Origin: Actinomycetes bacterium
GTDB lineage: Bacteria > Actinomycetota > Acidimicrobiia > Acidimicrobiales > Ilumatobacteraceae
Assembly (NCBI GenBank): GCA_025356335.1
Contig: JANXUF010000022.1
Coordinates: forward strand, 18,901-82,900
Length of the DNA stretch: 64,000 nt
Direction of reading: 5' to 3'
Both the position numbers and the translations under genes were made by a program. Below the pieces are notes generated by a model that was not told the DNA's origin, made no database searches, and saw only the letters and a list, made by a program, of their open reading frames with translations. Position 1 is the first letter of the stretch; each line of letters opens with the position of its first letter. This document shows, one piece after another, positions 54,351 through 62,206 of the stretch.

Positions 54351-54869
54351 ATGGTAGGCACGTTGCTCATGGGATCTGTTGACGAGCTGGTCGATCACGT
54401 CGATGACGACGACAACGTGATCGAGGTCGTGCCGCGTTCGCGGGTGCGACGCGAGAATCTGCTGCACCGCAGTGTCGGGATCGTGGTGCTCAACAGTGCT
54501 GGGGAGATCCTCATCCATCGACGGGCGGAGGACAAGGATGTCTGGCCGGGACAGTGGGACATGGCGGCCGGCGGGGTCGTAGCGTCTGGCGAGAGCTACG
54601 AGGATGCTGCGAGACGTGAGTTGTCGGAGGAGGTCGGCATCTCCGGCGTACCGCTCGTGCACGTCCGTGACGGACGGTTCGCCGACGATCGGGTCAAGGC
54701 GATGGTCCGCTTCTTCCTGGCGAGGTGGGACGGGCAGGTGCACTTCGACGACGGCGAGGTCGTCGAGGCGATGTGGGTCACCGTCGAAGAGCTCCGTGCC
54801 AGACTCGACCGCGACACGTTCGTTCCGGACAGCCGCACCGTCGCCAGTGAGTTTCTCGACGGCCTGTAG
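54351..54869 (+). CDS. NUDIX hydrolase (Idi-like layout)
   Basis: 172 residues. The Nudix box GGVVASGESYEDAARREL-SEEVGI spans about 75-98, preceded by DDNVIEVVPRSRVRRENLLH and HRSVGIVVLNSAGEILIHRR, an arrangement seen in YfcD/isopentenyl-diphosphate-isomerase-like NUDIX proteins. It hydrolyses a nucleoside diphosphate-linked substrate or a related compound. The ATG at 54351 is 6 bases from the divergent amidohydrolase; an ATG seven codons later (MGSVDEL) is also possible. Confidence 0.85.
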   Translation: MVGTLLMGSVDELVDHVDDDDNVIEVVPRSRVRRENLLHRSVGIVVLNSAGEILIHRRAEDKDVWPGQWDMAAGGVVASGESYEDAARRELSEEVGISGVPLVHVRDGRFADDRVKAMVRFFLARWDGQVHFDDGEVVEAMWVTVEELRARLDRDTFVPDSRTVASEFLDGL

Positions 54870-54980
54870 CGGCGAGTTGCAGCGGCGAGTTGCAGCCGCC
54901 GATTACCTTGGCGATTTCCGATTCGCTCCCGGCCATGCACACATCGGTGGTGCCATCGGGCGACACGAAAGGAATCCACC

Positions 54981-55250
54981 ATGAGCGGAATGTATGGGGC
55001 AGACCCAGAACACCTCAGCCAACTCGGCTCGACATTGCAGCGACAGATCGAAGCGATCGGCCAGGTCACCACGACGGTGTCAGCGGCACTGTCCGGCACG
55101 ACCTGGGTCGGCCCGGCACGCGAGAGGTTCGAGACGGATTGGAACGGCACGTTCAAATCTGCGCTCAGCAGACTCAACGAGGCGTTCGAGGCAGCAGGAA
55201 CCGATTGTGCCAACCGTTCCCAGGAGTTGGCGCGGGTCATGGGCAGCTGA
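54981..55250 (+). CDS. WXG100/ESAT-6-like small secreted protein
   Basis: 89 residues. It forms two helices around a TTWVGPARERF turn, the W-x-G motif of the WXG100 family, with MSGMYGADPEHLSQLGSTLQ and TFKSALSRLNEAFEAAGTDC on either side. A strong AAAGGA site precedes the ATG. Such proteins are exported by type VII (ESX) machinery as dimers, but no EccC, EccD or partner gene is near. A cytoplasmic four-helix role is also possible. Confidence 0.72.
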   Translation: MSGMYGADPEHLSQLGSTLQRQIEAIGQVTTTVSAALSGTTWVGPARERFETDWNGTFKSALSRLNEAFEAAGTDCANRSQELARVMGS

Positions 55251-55346
55251 TCGTCAGCTCAGCGCGACTTTCGTCCGATGTCCCCACCCAGCAGCAGCGG
55301 CCGGACAGGTGACTGCCCGGCCGTTGCGCGGCCTACGATCTCGTTG

Positions 55347-55589
55347 ATGCAGCACGTACGGATCGAGTTCACGATCGAGCCCTTCGTCGACGCCCATCCC
55401 GGCGCGCACGTCCTCGCTGCGTGGAACGTGGTCGAGTCGGCGGGTTTCGAGCTGGTCAACGGCCCGTTCAGCTCTGTCGTCGTCGTCGAAAGCGAGAGCG
55501 CAGAGGACCTCGTCGCCGAGCTACTGAGGCAATCGTTGGCCGCAGGTGCCAGCCGGGTCGCAGTACAGGTCGAACGGATCGAGCCGTGA
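55347..55589 (+). CDS. thiamine-binding (YkoF/MTH1187, DUF77-like) protein
   Basis: 80 residues. VRIEFTIEPFVDAHPGAHVL, FELVNGPFSSVVVVESESAE and AAGASRVAVQVERIE fit the short ferredoxin-like DUF77/YkoF domain that binds thiamine or HMP. The ATG at 55347 is chosen because the domain begins there. The next gene starts inside its stop (GTGA), and the two form an operon with a HAD hydrolase. The ligand here is inferred from the family. Confidence 0.75.
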   Translation: MQHVRIEFTIEPFVDAHPGAHVLAAWNVVESAGFELVNGPFSSVVVVESESAEDLVAELLRQSLAAGASRVAVQVERIEP

Positions 55590-55948
55590 GCGCGCAGAAG
55601 CATCCACTGATCGTCGCCATCAAGCCGATGGTCGAAGCACTCGGCGCCTCGCTGGTCGAACCTGCCGACGTCGAGCCGTCGGATGTGCTACTCGAATGGG
55701 ATGGTGTGGTGGTTGCCGCTGTACGGCTGCCGGTGCTGCACGGCGCACTCGACCGTCTCATCGAGAGCGTCGAGCGAGATCTCGGGGGCCGCCTCGCAGA
55801 CCTCAGTCGCGAGGATCAACAATTGGCGATCCGCCGGCTCGACGAGCGTGGCGCGTTCATTCTGCGCCGGGCAGTCGAAGACGTGGCCGACGTGATGGGC
55901 GTCTCGCGGACGACGCTCTACAACCATCTCAATGCGCTGCATCGATGA
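55586..55948 (+). CDS. helix-turn-helix protein, FIS-like C-terminus
   Basis: 120 residues. The C-terminal AVEDVADVMGVSRTTLYNHL is a clear helix-turn-helix. The N-terminal ~75 residues (VIEPAD-like block: LVEPADVEPSDVLLEWDGVV) form a compact alpha/beta region I do not recognise; VAAVRLPVLHGALDRLIESV is amphipathic. GTG start at 55586 overlaps the thiamine-binding gene (GTGA), and its stop overlaps the HAD gene start (ATGA). It may regulate this small operon, perhaps in response to the thiamine-binding protein's ligand. Confidence 0.75.
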   Translation: MSAQKHPLIVAIKPMVEALGASLVEPADVEPSDVLLEWDGVVVAAVRLPVLHGALDRLIESVERDLGGRLADLSREDQQLAIRRLDERGAFILRRAVEDVADVMGVSRTTLYNHLNALHR

Positions 55949-56688
55949 GTCGTACCGACGGTTCGGGCCAGATGATCGAAGTGATCGGGCTCGACGCCGA
56001 CGACACGTTGTGGCATTGTGAGGACGGATTCGAACGGGCGATCGACGAGTTCGTCGACCTGCTGCTGCCGAACGCTGAAGGCTTCGACCGAGCAGCCGTG
56101 CGAGCAGCACTGGAGCGCACGGAACGGGCGAACCTCCCGCTGCTCGGCTATGGAGTCAAGGCGTTCACGATTGCCATGGTCGAAGCGGCGGTGATGCTCG
56201 CAGGGGAGCGGCTGTCGCCGCTGGCCGTCGAACAGGTCGTGCAGATCGGCAAGCGGCTTTTCGCCGAGCCGGTGATCCTGATCGAAGGTGTCGGTGACGT
56301 CGTGCCATTGCTCGCTCAGGACTATCGGCTGGTGATGATCACCAAAGGCGACCTGCTGCACCAGGAACGCAAGATCGTCGACTCCGGGCTGGCGGCACAC
56401 TTCGACGCCATCGAGGTGATCAGCGAGAAGGACGTGCCGACCTATCGGCGGGTGCTGCGTGAGTTGCGAATCGACCCGTCGAGTTTCGTGATGGTCGGAA
56501 ATTCGGTGCGCTCCGACGTGCTTCCGGTGCTCGCCCTCGGCGCCAGCGCCGTCCACATTCCCTACGAGATCGTCTGGTCCCACGAGATCGCCATGCACGA
56601 CGGCTCGGTTCCGGAACTCGCCTCGATCCGTGAACTCCCCGGTTGGCTCGCAACCCGTCGTGGCGTCGGTCGCTCGGCGCACTGTTAG
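55945..56688 (+). CDS. HAD-superfamily hydrolase
   Basis: 247 residues. The nucleophile motif is GLDADDTLWH (about 15-24), motif II is MITKGD and motif IV is VMVGNSVRSDVLPVLALGA; the helical cap sits between (about 30-110). This is the phosphatase class of the HAD superfamily, similar to YjjG/pyrimidine 5'-nucleotidase-like proteins. The ATG at 55945 overlaps the HTH gene (ATGA). As third gene of a thiamine-related operon it could be a thiamine-monophosphate or HMP-phosphate phosphatase, which is inference only. Confidence 0.85.
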   Translation: MSRTDGSGQMIEVIGLDADDTLWHCEDGFERAIDEFVDLLLPNAEGFDRAAVRAALERTERANLPLLGYGVKAFTIAMVEAAVMLAGERLSPLAVEQVVQIGKRLFAEPVILIEGVGDVVPLLAQDYRLVMITKGDLLHQERKIVDSGLAAHFDAIEVISEKDVPTYRRVLRELRIDPSSFVMVGNSVRSDVLPVLALGASAVHIPYEIVWSHEIAMHDGSVPELASIRELPGWLATRRGVGRSAHC

Positions 56689-56787
56689 CAGGATGCTGAA
56701 ATTGGTATCTCGGCAGGCGCACATCGCCGCAAATGCCCAGGTCATCGAGGCGCTCAGCCGAGCCGACTGGTGTATTTCAGCATCCTG
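56689..56787. repeat. 14-bp perfect inverted repeat abutting two stop codons
   Basis: CAGGATGCTGAAAT at 56689-56702 is exactly complementary to ATTTCAGCATCCTG at 56774-56787. The first arm begins directly after the HAD stop (TAG, 56686-56688) and the second ends directly before the coaA stop on the other strand (56788-56790). The 71 bases between hold no gene I recognise, but on the plus strand ATG at 56693 opens a 32-codon frame ending at the TAG at 56789-56791. Confidence 0.7.
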
Positions 56788-57723
56788 TTAGAGCTTTCGT
56801 AACCACACATCCGTGATGCGGTGGTCAGCACCCTTTTTGAGGATCAGCGAGGCTCTGCCACGTGTCGGTTCGATGTTCTCCCGAAGATTCTTGCCGTTGA
56901 TCTCGACCCAGAACTGGTGAGCGGTGGCGATCGCCTCCTCCTGTGACAGCGCAGCGAAGTGTTGGAAGAACGAGTTCGGATCCCTGAAGACCGACTTGCG
57001 CAACGCCAGGAAGCGATCGGTGAAAAACCGTTCGATGTCCGCCTCGTCGGCGTCGACGTAGATCGAGAAGTCGAAGTAGTCACTGACGAATTCGGTGGCG
57101 TCTGCACCGGTCTGCAGGACGTTCAGCCCCTCGACGATCAGGATGTCCGGGCGGCGGATGACGACCTCCTCGTCGGGAACGATGTCATACACGACGTGGC
57201 TGTAGACCGGAGCGGTGGTCTCCGGCTGGCCACTCTTCAGCTCGCGCAGGAACGTCAACAGCCGGCGCGTGTCGTAGCTCTCCGGGAACCCTTTGCGGTC
57301 CATCAAGCCGCGACGTTCCAGTTCTGCATTGGGATAGAGAAAGCCGTCCGTCGTCACGAGCTGCACTTGCGGATGATCGGGCCAACGACTGAGCAACGCC
57401 TGCAGGATGCGGGCGAACGTGCTTTTCCCGACGGCGACACTGCCGGCGATACCGATGACGTACGGCACCTTCGGCGCGAGTTTGCCGAGGAACGTCGCCG
57501 ACACCTTGTGGAGATTCTGGGTCGCACTGACGTACAGATTGAGGAGGCGGGTGAGTGGCAGGTAGATCGCAGCGACCTCGTCGAGATCGATGTGGTCGTT
57601 GATGCCGCGCAGGTCGATCAGGTCGTGCTCGCGCAGCGTCATCGGTGTCGCCGCACGGAGCACGGACCAGTGAGAGCGATCGAACGTGAGAAACCGACTC
57701 GGGGTCTGCAGGGCGGGAGCCAT
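56788..57723 (-). CDS. coaA: type I pantothenate kinase
   Basis: 311 residues. The P-loop is [12 protein letters not shown] (about 90-101). Other type I motifs are [49 protein letters not shown] and [13 protein letters not shown], and the C-terminal [20 protein letters not shown]. It phosphorylates pantothenate, the first and controlling step of coenzyme A synthesis. The ATG at 57723 directly follows an in-frame GTG. It diverges from the methyltransferase gene. Confidence 0.95.
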   Translation of the reverse strand: MAPALQTPSRFLTFDRSHWSVLRAATPMTLREHDLIDLRGINDHIDLDEVAAIYLPLTRLLNLYVSATQNLHKVSATFLGKLAPKVPYVIGIAGSVAVGKSTFARILQALLSRWPDHPQVQLVTTDGFLYPNAELERRGLMDRKGFPESYDTRRLLTFLRELKSGQPETTAPVYSHVVYDIVPDEEVVIRRPDILIVEGLNVLQTGADATEFVSDYFDFSIYVDADEADIERFFTDRFLALRKSVFRDPNSFFQHFAALSQEEAIATAHQFWVEINGKNLRENIEPTRGRASLILKKGADHRITDVWLRKL

Positions 57724-57824
57724 CACGACTCACGCTACGCACACGACACCACCGACGACGATCCTGAACGCCACCGCATCAGAGCGATCGCGCAAGTCGT
57801 GTCTATTTCGGGTAACCATATGCC

Positions 57825-59414
57825 GTGCCCGAGCTGCCAGCCTCCGCCTTTCCAGAGGTGGACAACGCACGACGCAAGCAGATCGGTGCCTGGTACACGC
57901 CCGCCTGGCTCGTCGAGTACGTCGTCGATCAGGTACTGGCCAGGGTGTCGTCCGGGGCGGCGACCGCTCGTGAGGCGCCGATCACCGTCGTCGACCCGGC
58001 ATGTGGCGACGGGCGATTCCTTGCCGCCGTCCGCCGGCGCCTCGGCGACCGGGTTGTCGTCACGGGCGTCGATATCGATCCCGGTGCGCTCGCTGCCGCT
58101 CGGACACATCTCGGTGATGGTGCCGAACTGATCCTTGCAGACGCGCTCGCCTACGACTGGGCCGACCGGCGGTTCGATGTCGTCATCGGCAATCCGCCGT
58201 ACCTCAGCCAGATGGCAGCGAAGACGACGCGTAACCGTCGCAGCGATCATGGGGGCGGACTGTATGCCGACGCTGCAGTCGAGTTCCTGGCGCTGTCCCT
58301 GCGCCTCGCAACATCCGCCGGTTCGCAGTCGGCACTCGTCCTGCCGGCATCGATGCTGTCGACGCGCGATGCTGCCCCGATCCGACGCCGCGCTGCGGAA
58401 ACCGGTTCGCTGGAATGGTTCTGGTGGTCGCCGTCACTGGAATTTGCAGATGCAAATATTCGGACATGCGTCTTCGGGTGGGTGTCCGGCTCCCGATCGA
58501 GACACGTTGCACGTGCGATCGGTTCGACATTGCGGAAGACCGTCGACGTGCCGGCCACAGCGTTGCAGTCAGCGACGTGGGCGTTGCTGATCGCCGACCA
58601 ACTCGGCATACCGGCGCTGCCGGAGGCATGGCGATCGACACGGCTCGTCGCCGACATCGGCGTCGCCAACGCCAATTTCCGTGACGAATACTACGGGCTG
58701 ATCGGGGCCGTCGCCGAGGCGCCGTCGGGTTCGACACTCGACGGACCTCCGGCTGCGCTTGACGGACCTCCCGGTCGGTCGGATGGTGTCGGTCAACTCG
58801 ATCTCGGGCTGGGGACGGGGGCCGCCGCCGGCCCGTTCGCCCCGCTGGTCACGTCGGGTCTGATCGATCCTGGTCGGTGCGCGTGGGGTCTGCAGCCGGT
58901 GCGCTTCAACAAGGTGCCGTACCGCGCGCCGGTCGTCGACCTGACCAGACTGACGCCGAAAATGCGCCGTTGGGCCGATCGCAAGCGCGTTCCGAAAGTC
59001 CTGCTCGCCAACCAGACACGGGTGATCGAGGCCGTTGTCGATACCTCGGGCCAGTGGTTGCCGTCGGTCCCGGTGATCAATGTCCGCCCCGTCGATCAGC
59101 GCCATCTGTGGCATCTCGCCGCCGCGCTGTCGAACCCGGTGTCGTCGGCGATCGCTGCGCTCCAGGGTCTCGGTGCCGGTCTGTCGGCATCGGCGATCCG
59201 CCTCAGCGCCCCGAAGGTCGCCCACTTGCCGATCCCCGACGGCGATCCGCACGCGCCGTCGTCGTCGTGGTCAGCTGCCGCCACCCAGTTCGCCGACGGC
59301 GATGTCGTCGCTGCCGGGCTGACGATGCTCGACGCCTACGAGATCGACGCACCAGAGGTCGCCGCCTGGTGGATCACCGAGATCACCCGCAGAACCGCGC
59401 CGGCGACCGATTGA
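57825..59414 (+). CDS. stand-alone N6-adenine DNA methyltransferase (TaqI/Eco57I-like)
   Basis: 529 residues. GAWYTPAWLVEYVVDQVL leads into the SAM-binding motif VVDPACGDGRFLAAVRRRLG (about 48-67) and GVDIDPGALAAARTHLGDGA. The catalytic motif is VVIGNPPYLSQMA (about 120-132), the NPPY of gamma-class adenine methyltransferases. The C-terminal ~200 residues (ANQTRVIEAVVDTSGQWLPS; HLWHLAAALSNPVSSAIAAL) fit the TaqI-like target-recognition domain. Starts at GTG 57825. No endonuclease or other restriction gene is adjacent, so it may be solitary, or type II with a fused nuclease missing. Confidence 0.82.
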   Translation: MPELPASAFPEVDNARRKQIGAWYTPAWLVEYVVDQVLARVSSGAATAREAPITVVDPACGDGRFLAAVRRRLGDRVVVTGVDIDPGALAAARTHLGDGAELILADALAYDWADRRFDVVIGNPPYLSQMAAKTTRNRRSDHGGGLYADAAVEFLALSLRLATSAGSQSALVLPASMLSTRDAAPIRRRAAETGSLEWFWWSPSLEFADANIRTCVFGWVSGSRSRHVARAIGSTLRKTVDVPATALQSATWALLIADQLGIPALPEAWRSTRLVADIGVANANFRDEYYGLIGAVAEAPSGSTLDGPPAALDGPPGRSDGVGQLDLGLGTGAAAGPFAPLVTSGLIDPGRCAWGLQPVRFNKVPYRAPVVDLTRLTPKMRRWADRKRVPKVLLANQTRVIEAVVDTSGQWLPSVPVINVRPVDQRHLWHLAAALSNPVSSAIAALQGLGAGLSASAIRLSAPKVAHLPIPDGDPHAPSSSWSAAATQFADGDVVAAGLTMLDAYEIDAPEVAAWWITEITRRTAPATD

Positions 59415-59423
59415 TCGATCCGG

Positions 59424-60404
59424 TCAGCGAGTCCACGGTGCTGAGGGGCTGACCGCACCTGGCGCCGTCAGCACGTCGTGGCCGTCATCGGTCACGAGGA
59501 TCGTGTGCTCGTACTGCGCGGTGCGCTTGCCGTCGGCAGTGACAGCGGTCCAATGGTCCGGCCACGTCTTGTTCTGCCAGCCGCCGAGGCTGATCATCGG
59601 CTCGATCGTGAACGTCATCCCCGGCCGCATGACCGTTGTTGCCCGAGGATCGAAATAGTGGGCGATCTGCAGATCCGTGTGGAACTGCTCGCCGATGCCG
59701 TGGCCGACGAACGAGCGGATGACTCCGTAGCGGAACTTCTTGGCGTGCGTCTCGATCGCCTTGCCGATGTCGCTGAACGGCCTGCCTGGCTTGACGGATT
59801 CGATGCCGAGCCACATGCATTCCTCGGTCACCTTGACGAGTTGGCGGCTGGCGGGATCGACGTTGCCGACGAGGAACGTGGCGTTGGTGTCACCGTGCAC
59901 GCCGTTGATGAAGCAGGTGACGTCGAGGTTGATGATGTCACCGTCGAGCAGCGCCCTGGAATCGGGGATGCCGTGGCAGATGACCTCGTTGACGCTCGTG
60001 CACACGCTCTTCGGGAAATGGCCGTAGTTGAGCGGGCTCGGGTAGGCATCGGCGTCGATCGTCAGCTGGTGGACGTACTCGTCGATCTCCTCCGTCGTGA
60101 CCCCTGGGGCGACTTTCTCACCGGCTTTGCGGAGAATCTCGGCAGCGAGGATGCCGGCAAAACGCATCTTCTCGATGATCTCCGGCGACTTGATACGCGG
60201 TTCGTCCCAGCGGACGGGGATACCGGTCTCGGCATAGGGAGGACGCGGGATGTGGGCAGGCACCGGACGGTACGGGCTGACTTCGCCGGCGACGATGCGT
60301 CCTTCGAGGTGCTTGTGGCAGCGCTTGTACTTTCGGCCGCTTCCGCACCAGCACGGGTCGTTGGCACTGAGTGACGCGGGGGGAGCGATCGTCGAACTCG
60401 TCAT
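59424..60404 (-). CDS. map: methionine aminopeptidase with N-terminal SEC-C motif
   Basis: 326 residues. The N-terminus carries a SEC-C zinc motif with Cys18, Cys20, Cys29 and His30 (DPCWCGSGRKYKRCH), as in ribosome-associated type I MetAPs of actinobacteria. The catalytic metal ligands lie in DIINLDVTCFINGVHGDTNA, GHGIGEQFH and FTIEPM, and a Glu near the end (QYEHTILVTDDG). It removes initiator methionine at the ribosome. The ATG at 60404 is chosen because the zinc motif follows; the frame is open much further upstream. It converges with the methyltransferase gene. Confidence 0.93.
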   Translation of the reverse strand: MTSSTIAPPASLSANDPCWCGSGRKYKRCHKHLEGRIVAGEVSPYRPVPAHIPRPPYAETGIPVRWDEPRIKSPEIIEKMRFAGILAAEILRKAGEKVAPGVTTEEIDEYVHQLTIDADAYPSPLNYGHFPKSVCTSVNEVICHGIPDSRALLDGDIINLDVTCFINGVHGDTNATFLVGNVDPASRQLVKVTEECMWLGIESVKPGRPFSDIGKAIETHAKKFRYGVIRSFVGHGIGEQFHTDLQIAHYFDPRATTVMRPGMTFTIEPMISLGGWQNKTWPDHWTAVTADGKRTAQYEHTILVTDDGHDVLTAPGAVSPSAPWTR

Positions 60405-60429
60405 ATGTGAAGGGTACCGTTCACCGGCA

Positions 60430-60969
60430 ATGACAGGACGTCGAGTGACGGTTGCGGCTTCGTTCGCCGGCGCATGCCTGTCGGCCGCGGTGACGTGGTC
60501 GTTGCCGTGGTGGATCGTGACGGGATGGATCGGCGTCGGCGCGGCGGCCGGAGCCGGAGCGGCGATCGACACGATGACGGGCCACATTCCGAACCGCTGC
60601 TCGTTCGCCGGGTTCGTCGCCGTCGTCGCCGCCGGAGTCTGTGGAGCGATCGACGACAGGTTCGCTGTCGTGTGGCACGTGCTCATCGGCATGGCGATCG
60701 CGTCAGCGCTGTTCCTGGTGTTGTTCCTGTTGGAGCAGATGGGTGGAGGCGACGTCAAGCTCGCCGCCGTGCTCGGAGGCGCTGCAGGTTTGATGTCGAC
60801 GTCGGCATCGCTGGTCGTTACCCTTGCTATCTGCATCGCCGTGTCGTGGGCCGGCATGGTCGTCGTCGTGCGTCACGGCCGAAAGGCATCGATTCGGCTC
60901 GGACCCTCCCTCGTCGTCGGCGCCCTCGCCGGAGTCGTTGCCTACCGTCACGGCCTTTTCGCGATCTGA
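60430..60969 (+). CDS. A24-type prepilin peptidase (TadV/CpaA-like)
   Basis: 179 residues with six membrane helices. The two catalytic aspartates are Asp47 in AAIDTMTGHIPN and Asp108 in MGGGDVKLAAVLGG. It would cleave leader peptides of Flp-type pilins and some pseudopilins. The short form without an N-methylation domain is typical of Tad systems. It diverges from map and precedes CpaB, TadZ-like and CpaF genes by about 270 bases. No pilin gene is visible in the window. Confidence 0.87.
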   Translation: MTGRRVTVAASFAGACLSAAVTWSLPWWIVTGWIGVGAAAGAGAAIDTMTGHIPNRCSFAGFVAVVAAGVCGAIDDRFAVVWHVLIGMAIASALFLVLFLLEQMGGGDVKLAAVLGGAAGLMSTSASLVVTLAICIAVSWAGMVVVVRHGRKASIRLGPSLVVGALAGVVAYRHGLFAI

Positions 60970-61188
60970 CGGCTCCGAGCGCCCTGCGAGCAATCTCGCA
61001 GAGGACAGTCTGGCTGTGTTTCCGATTCGCCGTCCGCCAGGCACACATCAGAGCGGTCGCAGGCAACTGCCGGCGACGGCGATCTCGCTGAAAGGAAACA
61101 ATGGTGACGCAATGTGGTGGGTCAACCGCGTCGACAGTGATTCAGCAGACACAGCCCTCCCCCCACGCTGATGCATCGCCGTGCCGTG

Positions 61189-61216
61189 TTGCGCCGCGGC
61201 CGAGGTGGGTTAGGGT
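61189..61216 (+). promoter_or_regulatory. possible sigma70-type promoter for the pilus genes
   Basis: TTGCGC (61189-61194) and TAGGGT (61211-61216) are spaced 16 bases apart, 25 bases upstream of the small coupled ORF at 61242. This resembles actinobacterial primary-sigma promoters with a weak -35. It is a visual match only. Confidence 0.35.
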
Positions 61217-61241
61217 CTGCTTGATACAAGGCGGAGGATAT

Positions 61242-61394
61242 ATGCAGCTGATCACCAGTGATCGTTTGAGCTTTTCAATAGAAATCGATCAGCTGGGGGA
61301 ATCCAGGCGCCCCGTCACGTGGTGCTACCGATCGCCGTCCTGCGACCGTCTCTTGGCGTCTCGACTGATGGCCATCCCCCCGAGCGGTACCTGA
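61242..61394 (+). CDS. small ORF coupled to cpaB
   Basis: 50 residues: it begins MQLITSDRLSFSIEIDQLGE and has four Cys/Trp-rich positions near the middle (TWCYRSPSCDRL). A very strong ribosome site (GGCGGAGGA) lies just before the ATG, and the stop overlaps the cpaB start as TGATG. It may be a true small protein or a leader that couples translation of cpaB. No family recognised and no signal peptide. Confidence 0.45.
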   Translation: MQLITSDRLSFSIEIDQLGESRRPVTWCYRSPSCDRLLASRLMAIPPSGT

Positions 61395-62206
61395 TGGCAA
61401 CCGTGCTGCGCCGAAGGCCCACAATTCGCAGCGAGCCGTCGTCCGTATCGGGCAGCTCTCAGCGACAGGCGACTGCAGCGCCGCCCCGATCGTTGTTCCG
61501 TCCGCGCTCCCGGTCGCGGGTCCGTCTGCTTGCCGGCGTCGCCCTCCTCGCCGCTGCCGTCGTCGTGAACCTGGCGGTCTACCGACGACTCGACGAGCGC
61601 GTCCCGGTGTTGCAGGTGACGCGAGATGTTCCTGCAGGTGAGCAGATCGTCGAGTCCGACATCCGCGAAGTCGAGGCATCGACCTCCAGCGACATCAACG
61701 TCGTGTCCGCTGCGGAACTGACCAGCATCGTCGGTCAGACGGCCATCGTCCGTCTCGTCGCCGGATCGCTCCTGGTGCATCAGGCGCTGAGCACGGGGCC
61801 ACTCGTCGCCGCCGGCTCGTCGGTCGTTGCGCTGACCTTCCCGACGGGCGGGTTGCCTGCCGGTCTGAGGGAACGATCGCAGGTCGTGCTCGTGATGATC
61901 GACGCCCAGGGTGTCGCGACTCCGACGTCGTCCGTGTCCGCTCGGGTCGTGACCCTGCCGGCTCCTGTCAGCGGTCAGACGGATCGCCTCGGCCTGTCCT
62001 TCGAGGTGTCGGCGACTGATGCCCCCCACGTCGTAGCCGCAGAGACCGTTCGCGTGATTCTCGTCGATCCTGGTAGCGATCCGGCCTACTCCACGACGCA
62101 GCAGCAGCCTGCTCCGATTTCGACCGGTCTACCGACGGCATCGTCAGCTTCCGTGCCACCGTCGACGTCCGCTTCGGCTACGCCAGCGGACGGCGGAACG
62201 GGATGA
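61394..62206 (+). CDS. cpaB: Flp pilus assembly protein CpaB (SAF domain)
   Basis: 270 residues. A basic N-terminus and one membrane helix (about 45-60) precede a SAF domain: VLQVTRDVPAGEQIVESDIR, TSIVGQTAIVRLVAGSLLVH and SSVVALTFPTGGLPAGLRER. A Ser/Thr/Pro-rich tail ends the protein. CpaB/RcpC is thought to sit at the outside of the pilus machine and may bind wall polymers. The ATG at 61394 overlaps the stop of the small ORF (TGATG), and its stop overlaps the next gene by 4 bases. Confidence 0.85.
   Translation: MATVLRRRPTIRSEPSSVSGSSQRQATAAPPRSLFRPRSRSRVRLLAGVALLAAAVVVNLAVYRRLDERVPVLQVTRDVPAGEQIVESDIREVEASTSSDINVVSAAELTSIVGQTAIVRLVAGSLLVHQALSTGPLVAAGSSVVALTFPTGGLPAGLRERSQVVLVMIDAQGVATPTSSVSARVVTLPAPVSGQTDRLGLSFEVSATDAPHVVAAETVRVILVDPGSDPAYSTTQQQPAPISTGLPTASSASVPPSTSASATPADGGTG

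Noticed and set aside
60405..60857. N-terminal extension of map
   Set aside because: It is Ala/Thr/Pro-rich, antisense to the prepilin peptidase gene, and the SEC-C motif near the chosen ATG is the expected N-terminus.
61071..61130. GACGCAA motif at 61106 as part of a cyclic-di-GMP (GEMM) riboswitch before the pilus genes
   Set aside because: The GNRA-capped stem and the CAGGGCAAACC-like segment that should precede it are not there; only the short motif matches.
60970..61241. Possible pilin or other short gene between the prepilin peptidase and the small ORF
   Set aside because: Frames here (for example one from ATG 61101 with a good ribosome site) show no hydrophobic helix or type IVb leader and no protein-like composition.
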